Positions 16,461-25,191 of a DNA stretch of 64,000 nucleotides are shown here, in pieces. The translations under genes and the position numbers were made by a program. The DNA is from Pseudomonas monsensis (GTDB taxonomy: Bacteria > Pseudomonadota > Gammaproteobacteria > Pseudomonadales > Pseudomonadaceae): contig NZ_CP077087.1 of the NCBI RefSeq assembly GCF_014268495.2, positions 6,250,001 through 6,314,000 on the forward strand. Direction: 5' to 3'. Under the pieces are notes generated by a model. That model was not told the DNA's origin. It made no database searches and saw only the letters and a program-made list of their open reading frames with translations. Positions within the stretch are counted from its first letter, which is position 1. Each line of letters begins with the position of its first letter.

Positions 16461-16508
16461 TGGTCATGACAACTTCATGACCATTCGTTGTCGAAGGCAC
16501 TCGACAAC
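16461..16508. promoter_or_regulatory. Two adjacent perfect inverted repeats in a divergent promoter
   Basis: TGGTCATGA-CAACT-TCATGACCA (16461-16483, 9-5-9) is followed after three bases by GTTGTCGA-AGGCAC-TCGACAAC (16487-16508, 8-6-8). Both lie between the DUF4399 gene (start 16429, minus) and the binding-protein gene (start 16565, plus). They may be operators or RNA hairpins; neither has a T-run. Confidence 0.6.
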
Positions 16509-16564
16509 CATAGCAAAGCGAGCCTGAATCAGAGCGTCGCGATAATGATTTCAAAGGAGTGACC

Positions 16565-17131
16565 ATGCGTTTTCTGCCTGGCCTGATCTGCCTGCTACCC
16601 CTTTTGAGCCCTCTGGCTCACGCCGAACTGATTGATGACGTCAACGACCGTGGCGAGCTGCGCATAGCCCTTGAGGCTAATACACCGCCCTTCAATTACA
16701 AGGACGATGGCGACAAACTCACAGGGTTCGAGGTCGAGCTGGGACAACTGCTGGCCAACGAGCTGGACGTGCGCGCCGAATTCATCGTCACTGACGAAGC
16801 CGACCTGCTCCAGGGCGTTGAAAGCGGCAAGTACGATGTTGCGCTCAACCACATGGCACTGACACCGGAACTCAAGGATCGTTTCGATTTCAGTGAGTCT
16901 TACGGCAAGGCCGATGCGCAGTTGCTGGCGAAGAAGGATGAGCAGCCACGGCCGATGGTGCTGGTGCAGGCATTGACGGAAGAGAAGCCAAAAGCGGCGG
17001 CACCGGTCGAGTTGGCGATTCCGTTTCAGAAGGGCAATCCGGCGTTTCAGGCCAGCCTTGCGGGTGCGCTGCAGCGGATCAAGGCGGACGGGCGCCTGGC
17101 GGCGCTGACCGAGAAGTGGTTTAAGCCTTAA
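16565..17131 (+). CDS. Short solute-binding protein, family 3 type
   Basis: Periplasmic binding-protein-like product of 188 residues with a signal peptide (MRFLPGLICLLPLLSPLAHA). The start of the mature chain, RGELRIALEANTPPFNYKDD, then LTGFEVELGQLLANEL and GKYDVALNHMALTPELKDRFDFS, is the classical family 3 amino-acid binder. It is short: normal members have about 240-260 residues. The stretch that normally forms lobe 2 is replaced by a brief alanine/proline-rich linker (EEKPKAAAPVEL) before the usual end, LQRIKADGRLAALTEKWF. An AAAGGAG site precedes the ATG; a GTG six bases earlier is less likely. No transporter partner adjoins it. Confidence 0.82.
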   Translation: MRFLPGLICLLPLLSPLAHAELIDDVNDRGELRIALEANTPPFNYKDDGDKLTGFEVELGQLLANELDVRAEFIVTDEADLLQGVESGKYDVALNHMALTPELKDRFDFSESYGKADAQLLAKKDEQPRPMVLVQALTEEKPKAAAPVELAIPFQKGNPAFQASLAGALQRIKADGRLAALTEKWFKP

Positions 17132-17134
17132 AAG

Positions 17135-17627
17135 CCCCTCACCCTAACCCTCTCCCAGAGGGAGAGGGGACTGATTGGGGGATGCTTCAGAGATACGCCG
17201 ACTTGGGATTGCTATACCGAATCCGAAATCGACTGATCATGGCTTTGTCGAATCAATAATCGACTTGGGATTGCTATACCGAATCCAAAATCGACGGGGC
17301 ATGGCTTTGTCGAATCCATAATCGGTAAGGTCTTTCAGGTCGATGCAAGACGCCAGACCCCGCGGTCGGCCCCCTCTCCCTCGGGGAGAGGGGGCTGATT
17401 GGGGGACCTTCAGAGATACGCCGACTTGGGATTGCAATACCGAATCCGAAATCGACTGATCATGGCTTTGTCGAATCCATAATCGACTTGGGATTGCTAT
17501 ACCGAATCCGAAATCGACGGGGCATGGCTTTGTCGAATCCATAATAGGTAAGGTCTTTCAGGTCGATGCAAGACGCCAGACCCCGCGGTCGGCCCCCTCT
17601 CCCTCGGGGAGAGGGCTGGGGTGAGGG
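17135..17627. repeat. Composite extragenic element B, internally duplicated
   Basis: This 493-bp element fills the gap between the binding-protein gene and the convergent DUF523 gene. Left end CCCCTCACCCTAACCCTCTC and right end GAGAGGGCTGGGGTGAGGG are inverted, each beside its own CCCTCTCCC/GGGAGAGGG hairpin. A unit of about 224 bp (from CTGATTGGGGGA at 17171) is repeated at 17395. Inside each unit a 62-bp sequence starting CGACTTGGGATTGC occurs twice (17199, 17261; 17422, 17484). No gene is supported here. Confidence 0.87.
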
Positions 17628-17640
17628 CAACGATTCCGGA

Positions 17641-18126
17641 TCAGTCCAAAGCCGCCAGAGCCACCGCCGCCAGGGGCAGTTCGAGTTCACTGAAAACCTG
17701 CACGCCATGGCGCTTGAGCAACGCGGCCGTTACGCCTTCGCCTGAGACTTTCACTCCGCTGAACGTCCCGTCGTAAGTCAGCAGATTGCCGCAAGAAGGA
17801 CTGTTGGCCTTGAGCACCGCCACCCGAATGCCATGCTTCTGCACCAACGCCAGCGCCTGGCGTGCTCCGTCGAGAAACTGCGCACTGACATCCTCGCCCT
17901 CGGTAGTGATTACCGCCGCGACGCCATCAAGCACTTCACCACCCTGCCCGCCCGGAATCTCCGCCGCCGCCCGTGGCGTCGGCAAACCACCGGCGACTTC
18001 CGGACACAGCGGCACTACGCGCCCTTCGGCGATCCACTGTTCGAGCAAATCAAACGGCCCGCTCGCACCACCGTCGTAACGCACGCGGTGGCCCAACAGG
18101 CAGCGACTGACCAGAATCTTGTCCAT
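17641..18126 (-). CDS. DUF523 family protein
   Basis: Cysteine-containing protein of 161 residues starting MDKILVSRCLLGHRVRYDGG, with the family motifs VPLCPEVAGGLPTPR and KANSPSCG. The spaced cysteines could form a metal or cluster site; the function is unknown. I choose the ATG at 18126, which begins one base after the TGA of the upstream 2OG-oxygenase gene, so translation is likely coupled; an earlier in-frame ATG would overlap that gene by 20 bases. The two form a small operon. Confidence 0.9.
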   Translation of the reverse strand: MDKILVSRCLLGHRVRYDGGASGPFDLLEQWIAEGRVVPLCPEVAGGLPTPRAAAEIPGGQGGEVLDGVAAVITTEGEDVSAQFLDGARQALALVQKHGIRVAVLKANSPSCGNLLTYDGTFSGVKVSGEGVTAALLKRHGVQVFSELELPLAAVALAALD

Positions 18127-18127
18127 G

Positions 18128-18760
18128 TCAGAACGGCTCGTTGCCACGGCGGCGGAACCAGCCGGTCAGCGACAGGCGCTCGCGGTTCGCCGGCAGCACT
18201 TCGTGGGGCACTTCGCCGGAGAGAAACACCACCAGACAACCGCCAGTTGGCTGCACGTCGTGCACGCGATCGTCGCTCAGGTACATGCGCAGTTGCCCGC
18301 CATCCTCCGGCAGCCACGCGTCATTGAGGTAGACCACCACCGAGACCATGCGCTTGTCGTCGTCGCGAAAGCGGTCGACGTGCTTGCGATAAAAAGCACC
18401 CGGCGGATACAGCGCGAAATGGCATTCAAAGTCCTCAAGACCAAGAAACAAGCCTCGGTTAAGCGCCTCGCGCAGGCTCTCCATCAGATTCAGGTAGCGG
18501 TCGCTAGAATCGGCCTGGCCCGGATCGATCCACTGAATGTGGTCGCCGCGAATCCCCTCGCGAATCTCTGAAAACGGCCCACGCCCGACCGCCGCCGGCG
18601 CCAGTTCACCCTCGGCTTCACGTTTACGGCACTCGGCCGCCAGCTCGCGGGTCAAACCGGCGGGCAGGAATATGTTCTGCTGCGACCAGCCATGTTCGGC
18701 CAGGTCATCGACGATGCGTAACAGCAGTGGGTGTTCAGAGGATATTTGCATGGCGCGCAT
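18128..18760 (-). CDS. 2-oxoglutarate/Fe(II)-dependent dioxygenase (prolyl 4-hydroxylase type)
   Basis: Soluble oxygenase of 210 residues. The iron triad is visible: HxD in FYRKHVDRFRDDD (about residues 122-132) and the distal His in GEVPHEVLPANRERLSLTG, where the following Arg would bind 2-oxoglutarate. Family enzymes hydroxylate proteins or small molecules; the target here is unknown. An alternative start MQISSEHPLLL nine bases downstream is equally plausible. It is translationally coupled to the DUF523 gene and divergent from the exported protein at 18869. Confidence 0.9.
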   Translation of the reverse strand: MRAMQISSEHPLLLRIVDDLAEHGWSQQNIFLPAGLTRELAAECRKREAEGELAPAAVGRGPFSEIREGIRGDHIQWIDPGQADSSDRYLNLMESLREALNRGLFLGLEDFECHFALYPPGAFYRKHVDRFRDDDKRMVSVVVYLNDAWLPEDGGQLRMYLSDDRVHDVQPTGGCLVVFLSGEVPHEVLPANRERLSLTGWFRRRGNEPF

Positions 18761-18868
18761 AGTATGTCGGCGGCAGGAAATCCGACAGAGCCACGCAGCG
18801 GCTTGCTACGAATTCTCGACAAGTACCGGCACCGCACGGAGAATAGTCCGCTGCTGACAGGAGTCCCT

Positions 18869-19621
18869 ATGCGCCGTTTGCTTTTTTCACTGTTGATGTT
18901 CTGCGTTTTGCCCGCCTGGGCGGACGGCCACGATCAGTTGTACAAGATCGCCGGCTGGCCAGATCAACGTGCGCACTTCAATGACGCCCTCAGTGCCGCA
19001 CAGCAGCGCTATCAGAACAGCCTGCCACCCGCCGTGTTTCAGGCGTTGGTCAACAACAGCAACCAGCGCTTCGCTCCCCAGGCCATGGATCAACGCGCCG
19101 AAGCCCAGCTGCGGCAGCACCTCGCCGACCCGAAACCGGCCCTGGCCTTCTTCCAATCGCCGCTGGGCAGGAAAATCGTCGCCGCCGAATTGCTCGCGAC
19201 CCGCCGCGATCAACTGGCGAAGAATGCCAAAGGCCTGCCGAAGATGCCGGCCAGTGACAATCGCCTGCTGATCATTGGCCACCTGGCCCAGGCGTTGCCG
19301 GCCCGTGAAGCCGGCGCTGAAGTGAGCCTGGCGATTGCCGGTGTGGCGGCCGACAGCTTGAGTTCGATGATCCCCGGCCTGCTCGGTGGCGGCCAGGCGC
19401 AAGGTATGTTGAACGGGCAGCGCCAGCGCTTGATGGAGCAGATTGGCGCCGACATGAACAACACCCTGCTCTACGTTTATCGTGATCTGTCGGATGACGA
19501 ACTGGAGCAGTTCGCGACCTTTGCCGAGTCCGCCGAGGGCAAGGCTTATTATCAGGCGGCGCTGGCAGCGATTCGGGCGGGGCTGGCGGTAGGGCAAAGC
19601 GCGTCGAGCCTCAGCCAGTAA
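18869..19621 (+). CDS. Exported protein resembling DUF2059
   Basis: Periplasmic protein of 250 residues with a signal peptide (MRRLLFSLLMFCVLPAWA, cleavage before DGHDQ). The mature part is helical and contains two copies of a motif seen in DUF2059-like proteins: PKPALAFFQSPLGRKIVAAE near the middle and ELEQFATFAESAEGKAYYQA near the end. I do not recognise a defined function. The ATG at 18869 is chosen because it starts the signal peptide and has CAGGAG upstream; the frame is open further upstream over the divergent gene. A REPIN follows. Confidence 0.78.
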   Translation: MRRLLFSLLMFCVLPAWADGHDQLYKIAGWPDQRAHFNDALSAAQQRYQNSLPPAVFQALVNNSNQRFAPQAMDQRAEAQLRQHLADPKPALAFFQSPLGRKIVAAELLATRRDQLAKNAKGLPKMPASDNRLLIIGHLAQALPAREAGAEVSLAIAGVAADSLSSMIPGLLGGGQAQGMLNGQRQRLMEQIGADMNNTLLYVYRDLSDDELEQFATFAESAEGKAYYQAALAAIRAGLAVGQSASSLSQ

Positions 19622-19643
19622 TCGTTAAAGCCTGTCAGACCGC

Positions 19644-19735
19644 CATCGCTGGCAAGCCAGCTCCCACAGGGATCTTTAGTGAACGCAGGATTTGTGGACA
19701 CTTGAGAATCCGTGGGAGCTGGCTTGCCAGCGATG
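19644..19735. repeat. REP doublet (GTGGGAGCTGGCTTGCCAGCG class)
   Basis: Inverted arms CATCGCTGGCAAGCCAGCTC and GAGCTGGCTTGCCAGCGATG, about 45 bp apart, between convergent genes. Confidence 0.93.
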
Positions 19736-19747
19736 AGGTCAGTAAGG

Positions 19748-20698
19748 TTACTGAAGATTACGCCCTCTGATCCGCTTGCTCAGAAACTCGAAATACTCCT
19801 CGCGCATCTCCGCCGTTTCATTGGCCAGGTGATGCCGCGCCTCCGGCAGCAGCAAGATCTGCGGTCGATCAAACTTCCACTTCAACACCTGCAGATTGTG
19901 CTGCCAGTCCACGGTCATGTCCGCCTGCCCCTGAATGATCAGTGGCCGTCGCGGGCTTTTTTTCGCGTGTTCTACACGGATGATCCAGCGCGACAGTGCG
20001 CCGACCCACGCCGTCGGCAAGCGTTTGGGCTGTAACGGATCGGTCTGCAGGAACGGCAGGAAGGCCGGGTCGTTGGAATTTTCGCTGAAGCGCCGGGTGA
20101 CGCCCCGCACGAAAGGCCTCAGCAGGTAATAACTGAGCTGCGACCAGCCCCACGCGCGCGGGCGCACCAGCGGCGCCAACAGAATCAGCTGACCTTGCGC
20201 CGGGCTGCCCTCGCCATGGTTGAGCACGTGATCGACCACAATCGCCCCGCCGGTGCTTTGCCCGCACAGATGCCACGGCTGCGGCAACGCAATCGAACGC
20301 GCCTCGGCGAACAACGCCTGCAACATATCCTGGTACTCAGAGAAATCGCGAATGCTCGCCCGTGGCCCGCTCGACAGGCCGTGCCCTGGCAAGTCGCAGG
20401 CGATCACCGCGAAATCCTGATCCAGCGCCCACTCGATCACATGCCGATAGAGACCGGTGTGATCGTAGTAACCGTGCAACAGAAACAGCGTCGCCTTGAC
20501 CTTCTCCGGCCACCAGCAGTGGCTGACCAGTTCATAGCCATCGACCTCGAAACGGCCCATGCCACGCCACACATCACGCTCGGGGAAGTCGGTTTTGTAA
20601 AAGCGCTGATAGGCCTTGGCCTCGTCCGACAACGGCTGCCACTCGACCAAGGGCTTGAGGCTCGCGCGTAAATGATCGGGATCGAAAGTGTCAGGCAT
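19748..20698 (-). CDS. Alpha/beta hydrolase (lysophospholipase/monoacylglycerol lipase type)
   Basis: Hydrolase of 316 residues without a signal peptide. The oxyanion segment is FLLHGYYDHTGLYRH, the nucleophile elbow is LCGQSTGGAIV (GxSxG with Ser), the acid is the Asp in IQGQADMTVDW, and the catalytic His is in LPEARHHLANE. The pattern ACDLPGHGLSSGPRASI is typical of serine-aminopeptidase-S33/lysophospholipase-like proteins. The substrate is probably an ester lipid, not proven. It is divergent from the thioredoxin-like gene at 20798. Confidence 0.88.
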   Translation of the reverse strand: MPDTFDPDHLRASLKPLVEWQPLSDEAKAYQRFYKTDFPERDVWRGMGRFEVDGYELVSHCWWPEKVKATLFLLHGYYDHTGLYRHVIEWALDQDFAVIACDLPGHGLSSGPRASIRDFSEYQDMLQALFAEARSIALPQPWHLCGQSTGGAIVVDHVLNHGEGSPAQGQLILLAPLVRPRAWGWSQLSYYLLRPFVRGVTRRFSENSNDPAFLPFLQTDPLQPKRLPTAWVGALSRWIIRVEHAKKSPRRPLIIQGQADMTVDWQHNLQVLKWKFDRPQILLLPEARHHLANETAEMREEYFEFLSKRIRGRNLQ

Positions 20699-20797
20699 GC
20701 AGTCATTCCAGAGCGGTAAACAGACTTTATCGGCCTGCGATATTCATCTGTAGTGGCAGACATGGCAAGCTAGCCGACCTTTCGAGGATCGAAAACC

Positions 20798-21376
20798 ATG
20801 CGCCCGCCCTACCGCACCGCACTGTTTGCCAGCCTGCTCGCCCTGGTCTGCGCCGGCGTGCTGTGGGCGGCGTACGACTGGTTTCAGGGGCGTTATCTGC
20901 GCGCGTTCAGCGAACACACGGCGGTGTTTTCCGGCGACCCGTTGCGCCTGCCGGATGAACTGGCCGGCCCGGGGCCGATTCGCCTGGTGCATTTCTGGGA
21001 CCCGGCCTGCCCGTGCAACGTCGGCAATCAGCAACACCTGACCGAGATGGTCGAGCACTTCGGCAGCAAAGGCGTCGAGTTCTTTGCCGTGCAGAAGGCC
21101 GGCAGCCACGGCCAGTTACCCGCCACCCTCGGCAGCCTGAAAACCATCACCGTTTTACCCGGCTCCGAGCAGATCCCCGCCAGTCCGGCGGTAGCGATCT
21201 GGGACCGCAACGGCAAACTGGCGTACTTCGGCCCCTACAGCGAAGGCCTGACCTGCAACTCCAGCAACAGTTTTATTGAACCGATCCTCAATGCCCTGAC
21301 GCAAGATCGCCAGGTCAACGCCACGCACACCCTGGCGGTCGGTTGTTATTGCCCGTGGCCGGTGGTGACGCAGTAA
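20798..21376 (+). CDS. Membrane-anchored thioredoxin-like protein (DUF6436-like)
   Basis: Protein of 192 residues with one N-terminal membrane segment (TALFASLLALVCAGVLWAAY) and a periplasmic thioredoxin-like domain. After the strand IRLVHFWDPACPCNVGNQQ comes a CPCN sequence at the place of the thioredoxin CxxC, with a CxC spacing instead. More cysteines occur near the end (GLTCNSS; VGCYCPWP, again CxC). This suggests a redox or metal-handling role, but the partner is unknown. It lies 102 bp upstream of the acylase gene on the same strand and could be co-transcribed. Confidence 0.78.
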   Translation: MRPPYRTALFASLLALVCAGVLWAAYDWFQGRYLRAFSEHTAVFSGDPLRLPDELAGPGPIRLVHFWDPACPCNVGNQQHLTEMVEHFGSKGVEFFAVQKAGSHGQLPATLGSLKTITVLPGSEQIPASPAVAIWDRNGKLAYFGPYSEGLTCNSSNSFIEPILNALTQDRQVNATHTLAVGCYCPWPVVTQ

Positions 21377-21478
21377 GGCATTCCGGACTTTTCGAGGACA
21401 GCGATGCACGGCACGGAAGGTCTGTGCTAATTGTTTGCAGCCCGACGGGCGGCAATCCCGCATGCACAAGGAGTCACC

Positions 21479-23890
21479 ATGAAACGCGTGTTCACCGTTG
21501 TTGCCTTGCTCATCTTAGTGTTGCTCGCCGGCGCCGGCTGGTACGTCTACAGCAAACAACCCACACGTCAGGGCCAGGTGGAGTTGCGCAACCTGCAAGG
21601 TTCGGTGACCGTGCGTTACGACGAGCGCGGCGTGCCGCACATTCGTGCCGAGAACGAAACCGACCTCTATCGCGCCCTCGGCTACGTACATGCCCAGGAC
21701 CGCCTGTTCCAGATGGAAGCCATGCGCCGCCTCGCCCGCGGCGAGCTGGCCGAAGTGCTCGGGCCGAAGCTGCTCGACACCGACAAACTGTTCCGCAGCC
21801 TGCGCATCCGCGAACGCGCCGCCAGTTATGTCGCCAGTCTCGATAAGCAGTCACCGGCGTGGAAGGCCCTGCAAGCTTATCTGGACGGCATCAACCAATA
21901 TCAGGACAGCCACGCCGCGCCGGTGGAGTTCGACGTGCTGGGCATCCCCAAGCGGCCGTTCACGGCTGAGGACAGCATCAGCGTCGCCGGTTACATGGCC
22001 TACAGCTTTGCTGCCGCGTTTCGCACCGAACCGCTGCTGACCTACGTGCGCGACCAGCTCGGCGCCGATTACCTGAATGTCTTCGACCTCGACTGGCAGC
22101 CCAAAGGCGTGCTGGCCAAGGGGCACGCGAAAGCCACCCCGGGCCTTGCGGCAGCTGACTGGAAAGACCTCAACGCCCTCGCCCGCCTCAGCGAGCAGGC
22201 CTTGCTCGACAACGGCCTGCCTCAGTTCGAAGGCAGCAACGCCTGGGTGATCGCCGGCAGCCGCAGCCAGAGCGGCAAACCGCTGCTGGCCGGCGACCCG
22301 CACATCCGCTTTTCGGTGCCGTCGGTGTGGTACGAGGCACAGTTGTCGGCGCCGGGCTTCGAGTTGTACGGCCATCATCAGGCGCTGGTGCCGTTTGCAT
22401 TTCTGGGGCACAACCTGGATTTCGGCTGGAGCCTGACCATGTTTCAGAACGACGATCTGGACCTGATCGCCGAGAAGGTCAATCCGGATAATCCGAATCA
22501 GGTCTGGTACCACGGCCGATGGACCGACATGGTCACCAGCGAACAACAGATCAAGGTGAAGGGCCAGACACCGGTGACCCTGACCTTGCGTCAGTCACCC
22601 CACGGCCCGATCGTCAACGACGCCCTCGGCACGGCGGCGGGCAAGACACCGATCGCCATGTGGTGGGCGTTCCTCGAAACGCCGAACCCGATCCTCGAAG
22701 GTTTCTACCAGCTCAATCGCGCCGACACCCTGGCCAAGGCCCGCGCCGCCGCAGCCAAGGTGCAGGCACCCGGACTGAACCTGGTGTATGCCAACGCCAA
22801 GGGCGATATCGCCTGGTGGGCATCGGCGTTGCTGCCCAAGCGGCCGGCCGGGGTGAAACCGGGCTTCATTCTCGACGGCAGCAGCGGTCAGGCGGACAAG
22901 GACGGTTACTACCCGTTCAGCGCCAACCCGCAGGAGGAGAACCCGGCGCGCGGTTACATCGTCTCGGCCAACTTCCAGCCACTGTCGCCGACCGGCATGG
23001 AGATTCCCGGTTACTACAACCTGGCTGACAGGGGCCAACAGCTCAACCGCCAGCTCAGCGACAAAAGCGTGAAGTGGAGCAACGAGGCCAACCAGAAACT
23101 GCAACTGGGCACCACCACCGCCTACGGCCCGCGCACGCTGGCGCCGTTGCTGCCGGTACTGCGTGAAGTGGTGAGTGATCCGGCGCAACTGAAGCTGGTC
23201 GAGCAACTGGCGCAATGGCAAGGCGACTATCCGCTGGATTCGGTCAGTGCCACGGTGTTCAACCAGTTCCTCTACGACCTGGCCGATGCGGCAATGCGTG
23301 ATGAGCTAGGCAATGATTTCTTCGACACGCTGCTGTCGACCCGCGTGATCGATGCCGCCCTGCCGCGCCTGGCGGCGAACGCCGACTCACCGTGGTGGGA
23401 CAACCGCAACACGCCGAACAAGGAGACTCGAGCCGACATCGTCAAAGCGGCGTGGCAGGCGAGCATGGCGCACCTGAAACAGACCCTCGGTGACGACACG
23501 AAGGCCTGGAAATGGGGCATGGCGCACACCCTGACCCATGGTCATCCGCTGGGTCAGCAGAAGCCACTGGAGCGGATTTTCAATGTCGGGCCATTCGCCG
23601 CGCCAGGTAGCCATGAAGTGCCGAATAACCTGTCGGCGAGAATCGGCCCGGCGCCATGGCCGGTCACGTACGGGCCCTCGACACGACGTCTGGTGGACTT
23701 CGCCGACCCGGCGCACAGCCTGACCATCAACCCGGTCGGTCAAAGCGGCGTGCCGTTCGACAGTCACTATGACGATCAGGCTGAAGCGTATGTCGACGGG
23801 ATGTATGTGCAGGCACATTTCAATGCCGAAGAGGTGACGGCGAATACGCGCAGTACGTTGAAGCTGTTGCCTGCGCGGGCAGCACCTTAA
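21479..23890 (+). CDS. Penicillin acylase family protein, probable acyl-homoserine-lactone acylase (HacB-like)
   Basis: N-terminal nucleophile hydrolase of 803 residues. A signal anchor (VFTVVALLILVLLAGAGWYV) leads to the alpha chain (GVPHIRAENETDLYRALGYVHAQDR split over residues 50-75). The precursor is expected to self-cleave before the catalytic serine in FEGSNAWVIAG (Ser about 253), generating the beta chain. The HNLDFGWSLT segment is the usual active-site support. The neighbourhood and size match P. aeruginosa HacB (PA0305), which degrades long-chain acyl-homoserine lactones; the exact substrate here is inference. ATG chosen because GGAG precedes it by six bases. Confidence 0.88.
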   Translation: MKRVFTVVALLILVLLAGAGWYVYSKQPTRQGQVELRNLQGSVTVRYDERGVPHIRAENETDLYRALGYVHAQDRLFQMEAMRRLARGELAEVLGPKLLDTDKLFRSLRIRERAASYVASLDKQSPAWKALQAYLDGINQYQDSHAAPVEFDVLGIPKRPFTAEDSISVAGYMAYSFAAAFRTEPLLTYVRDQLGADYLNVFDLDWQPKGVLAKGHAKATPGLAAADWKDLNALARLSEQALLDNGLPQFEGSNAWVIAGSRSQSGKPLLAGDPHIRFSVPSVWYEAQLSAPGFELYGHHQALVPFAFLGHNLDFGWSLTMFQNDDLDLIAEKVNPDNPNQVWYHGRWTDMVTSEQQIKVKGQTPVTLTLRQSPHGPIVNDALGTAAGKTPIAMWWAFLETPNPILEGFYQLNRADTLAKARAAAAKVQAPGLNLVYANAKGDIAWWASALLPKRPAGVKPGFILDGSSGQADKDGYYPFSANPQEENPARGYIVSANFQPLSPTGMEIPGYYNLADRGQQLNRQLSDKSVKWSNEANQKLQLGTTTAYGPRTLAPLLPVLREVVSDPAQLKLVEQLAQWQGDYPLDSVSATVFNQFLYDLADAAMRDELGNDFFDTLLSTRVIDAALPRLAANADSPWWDNRNTPNKETRADIVKAAWQASMAHLKQTLGDDTKAWKWGMAHTLTHGHPLGQQKPLERIFNVGPFAAPGSHEVPNNLSARIGPAPWPVTYGPSTRRLVDFADPAHSLTINPVGQSGVPFDSHYDDQAEAYVDGMYVQAHFNAEEVTANTRSTLKLLPARAAP

Positions 23891-23893
23891 AAG

Positions 23894-24071
23894 CCCCTCA
23901 CCCTGGCCCTCTCCCAGAGGTAGAGGGGACTGAGCGGGGGGATGCTCATGGCTTACACCGTCCTGACCCTGCTTTGCCGAATCCATAATCGATAAGGTCT
24001 TTCAGGTCGATGTAAAACGCCAGACACCGCGGTCGGCCCCCTCTCCCTCCGGGAGAGGGCTGGGGTGAGGG
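23894..24071. repeat. Composite extragenic element C (shortest complete copy)
   Basis: This 178-bp element between the acylase gene and convergent glxA-type gene has the same left end (CCCCTCACCCTGGCCCTCTC), the same GAATCCATAATCG box, and the same right end (GAGAGGGCTGGGGTGAGGG) as element B, but only one core unit and no tandem copies. It likely represents the basic form. Confidence 0.85.
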
Positions 24072-25037
24072 TTAAAGCGCCACCGCAAAATTCAGCCGAA
24101 ACTGCTGCGGCGTCACGCCAAGCCGGCGATTGAACACACTGCGCATGTGTTGCGCATCGCGAAAACCACACTGATACGCCACAGTCTTCAACGGCGCCGC
24201 CGTACTTTCCAGCATCACCCGCGCCGCATCCACTCGCGCCCGCTCGACGAACTCCGCTGGCGTGACCTTGGCTTCGCGCGCAAACACCCGAGAGAAATTG
24301 CGCGCGCTCATGTTCGCCGCATTGGCCAGATCAGCGATCGTCAGATCACCAGTCAGATTGGCCAATACATAAAGCTGCACCATTGCCACCACCGACGTCG
24401 GCTCCGCGTGCGGCGTCAGGAACGGACTGAACTGCGACTGGCCACCGGAGCGCTGAGTGAACACCACCAAGCGCTTGGCCACGCTCAGCGCCACTTCAGC
24501 ACCGTGATCACGCGCCAGCAGGTACAACGACAGATCGATCCCCGCCGTCACCCCGGCCGAGGTGTAGAGCGCGCCGTCCTCGACGTACAGACGATCCGCC
24601 TCAACCTGTGTGGTCGGGCACAGCCGGGCCAACGCCTCGGCATCGTTCCAGTGCGTGGTGACGGTGCGCCCTTCCAGCATTCCGGCGCGCGCCAGCATGA
24701 ACGCGCCGTTGCAGATCGAACCGAAGCGCTGCGCCCGTGCACACGCCTCGCGCAGCCACTCGTCGAACGTCGCGCCGAAATCCATGAAGGGCAGTTGCGG
24801 GCCGCCAGCGACCAGCAGCAGATCGTAGGCGTCGAGTGCTTCGCTGAAATGCCGATGGGCATTCAGGGTCAAACCGTTGGAGCAGGCCATCGGGCCGCGT
24901 TCGACGCCGATCACTTCGAGCCGATAGTGATCCTCGGGCGCCAGGAAGCGATTTGCCTCGGCGAACACATCCATCGGGCCACTGACGTCCAGCGACTGCA
25001 CGCCGGCGAACACGACGATGGCGACGGTTTTGGTCAT
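24072..25037 (-). CDS. GlxA-family transcriptional regulator (DJ-1/PfpI plus AraC domains)
   Basis: Cytosolic DNA-binding regulator of 321 residues. The N-terminal DJ-1/PfpI-like domain (about 1-170, IVVFAGVQSLDVSGPMDVFA, then RFGSICNGAFMLARAG with the conserved Cys) probably senses an amino-acid-derived ligand; the C-terminal AraC domain (about 215-318, LTIADLANAANMSARNFSRVF and VAYQCGFRDAQHMRSVFNRR) holds two helix-turn-helix motifs. It is divergent from an HD-domain gene with two direct repeats between, so it probably controls that gene. The stop codon abuts a composite repeat. Confidence 0.92.
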   Translation of the reverse strand: MTKTVAIVVFAGVQSLDVSGPMDVFAEANRFLAPEDHYRLEVIGVERGPMACSNGLTLNAHRHFSEALDAYDLLLVAGGPQLPFMDFGATFDEWLREACARAQRFGSICNGAFMLARAGMLEGRTVTTHWNDAEALARLCPTTQVEADRLYVEDGALYTSAGVTAGIDLSLYLLARDHGAEVALSVAKRLVVFTQRSGGQSQFSPFLTPHAEPTSVVAMVQLYVLANLTGDLTIADLANAANMSARNFSRVFAREAKVTPAEFVERARVDAARVMLESTAAPLKTVAYQCGFRDAQHMRSVFNRRLGVTPQQFRLNFAVAL

Positions 25038-25070
25038 GGCGGCAAAGCTCCTTTGGGTCTCTGATCCGAG

Positions 25071-25100
25071 TTGGCACGATTTGCAGGTGGATTGGCAAGG
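25071..25100. promoter_or_regulatory. Direct repeats TTGGCA, 21 bp apart (AraC-type site candidate)
   Basis: TTGGCACGAT at 25071 and TTGGCAAGGAT at 25092 are two near-identical half sites spaced two helical turns apart, in the gap between the GlxA-type regulator and the HD gene. AraC-family proteins bind such direct repeats. Confidence 0.5.
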
Positions 25101-25191
25101 ATCGCAGCCATGGGTCGATTGTTCGCTTCCAGCGCCGGGAACAGACTTTCCCCATCAGCGCCACAACGGCGTTTCAGTGAGGAAACCTGCC

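Noticed and set aside
17237..17708. Overlapping frames of 82-101 codons in element B
   Set aside because: They translate the duplicated repeat and run into the DUF523 gene; no sign of selection as protein.
21479..24071. Quorum-sensing island
   Set aside because: Only an acylase gene is present; no LuxI or LuxR homologue adjoins it.
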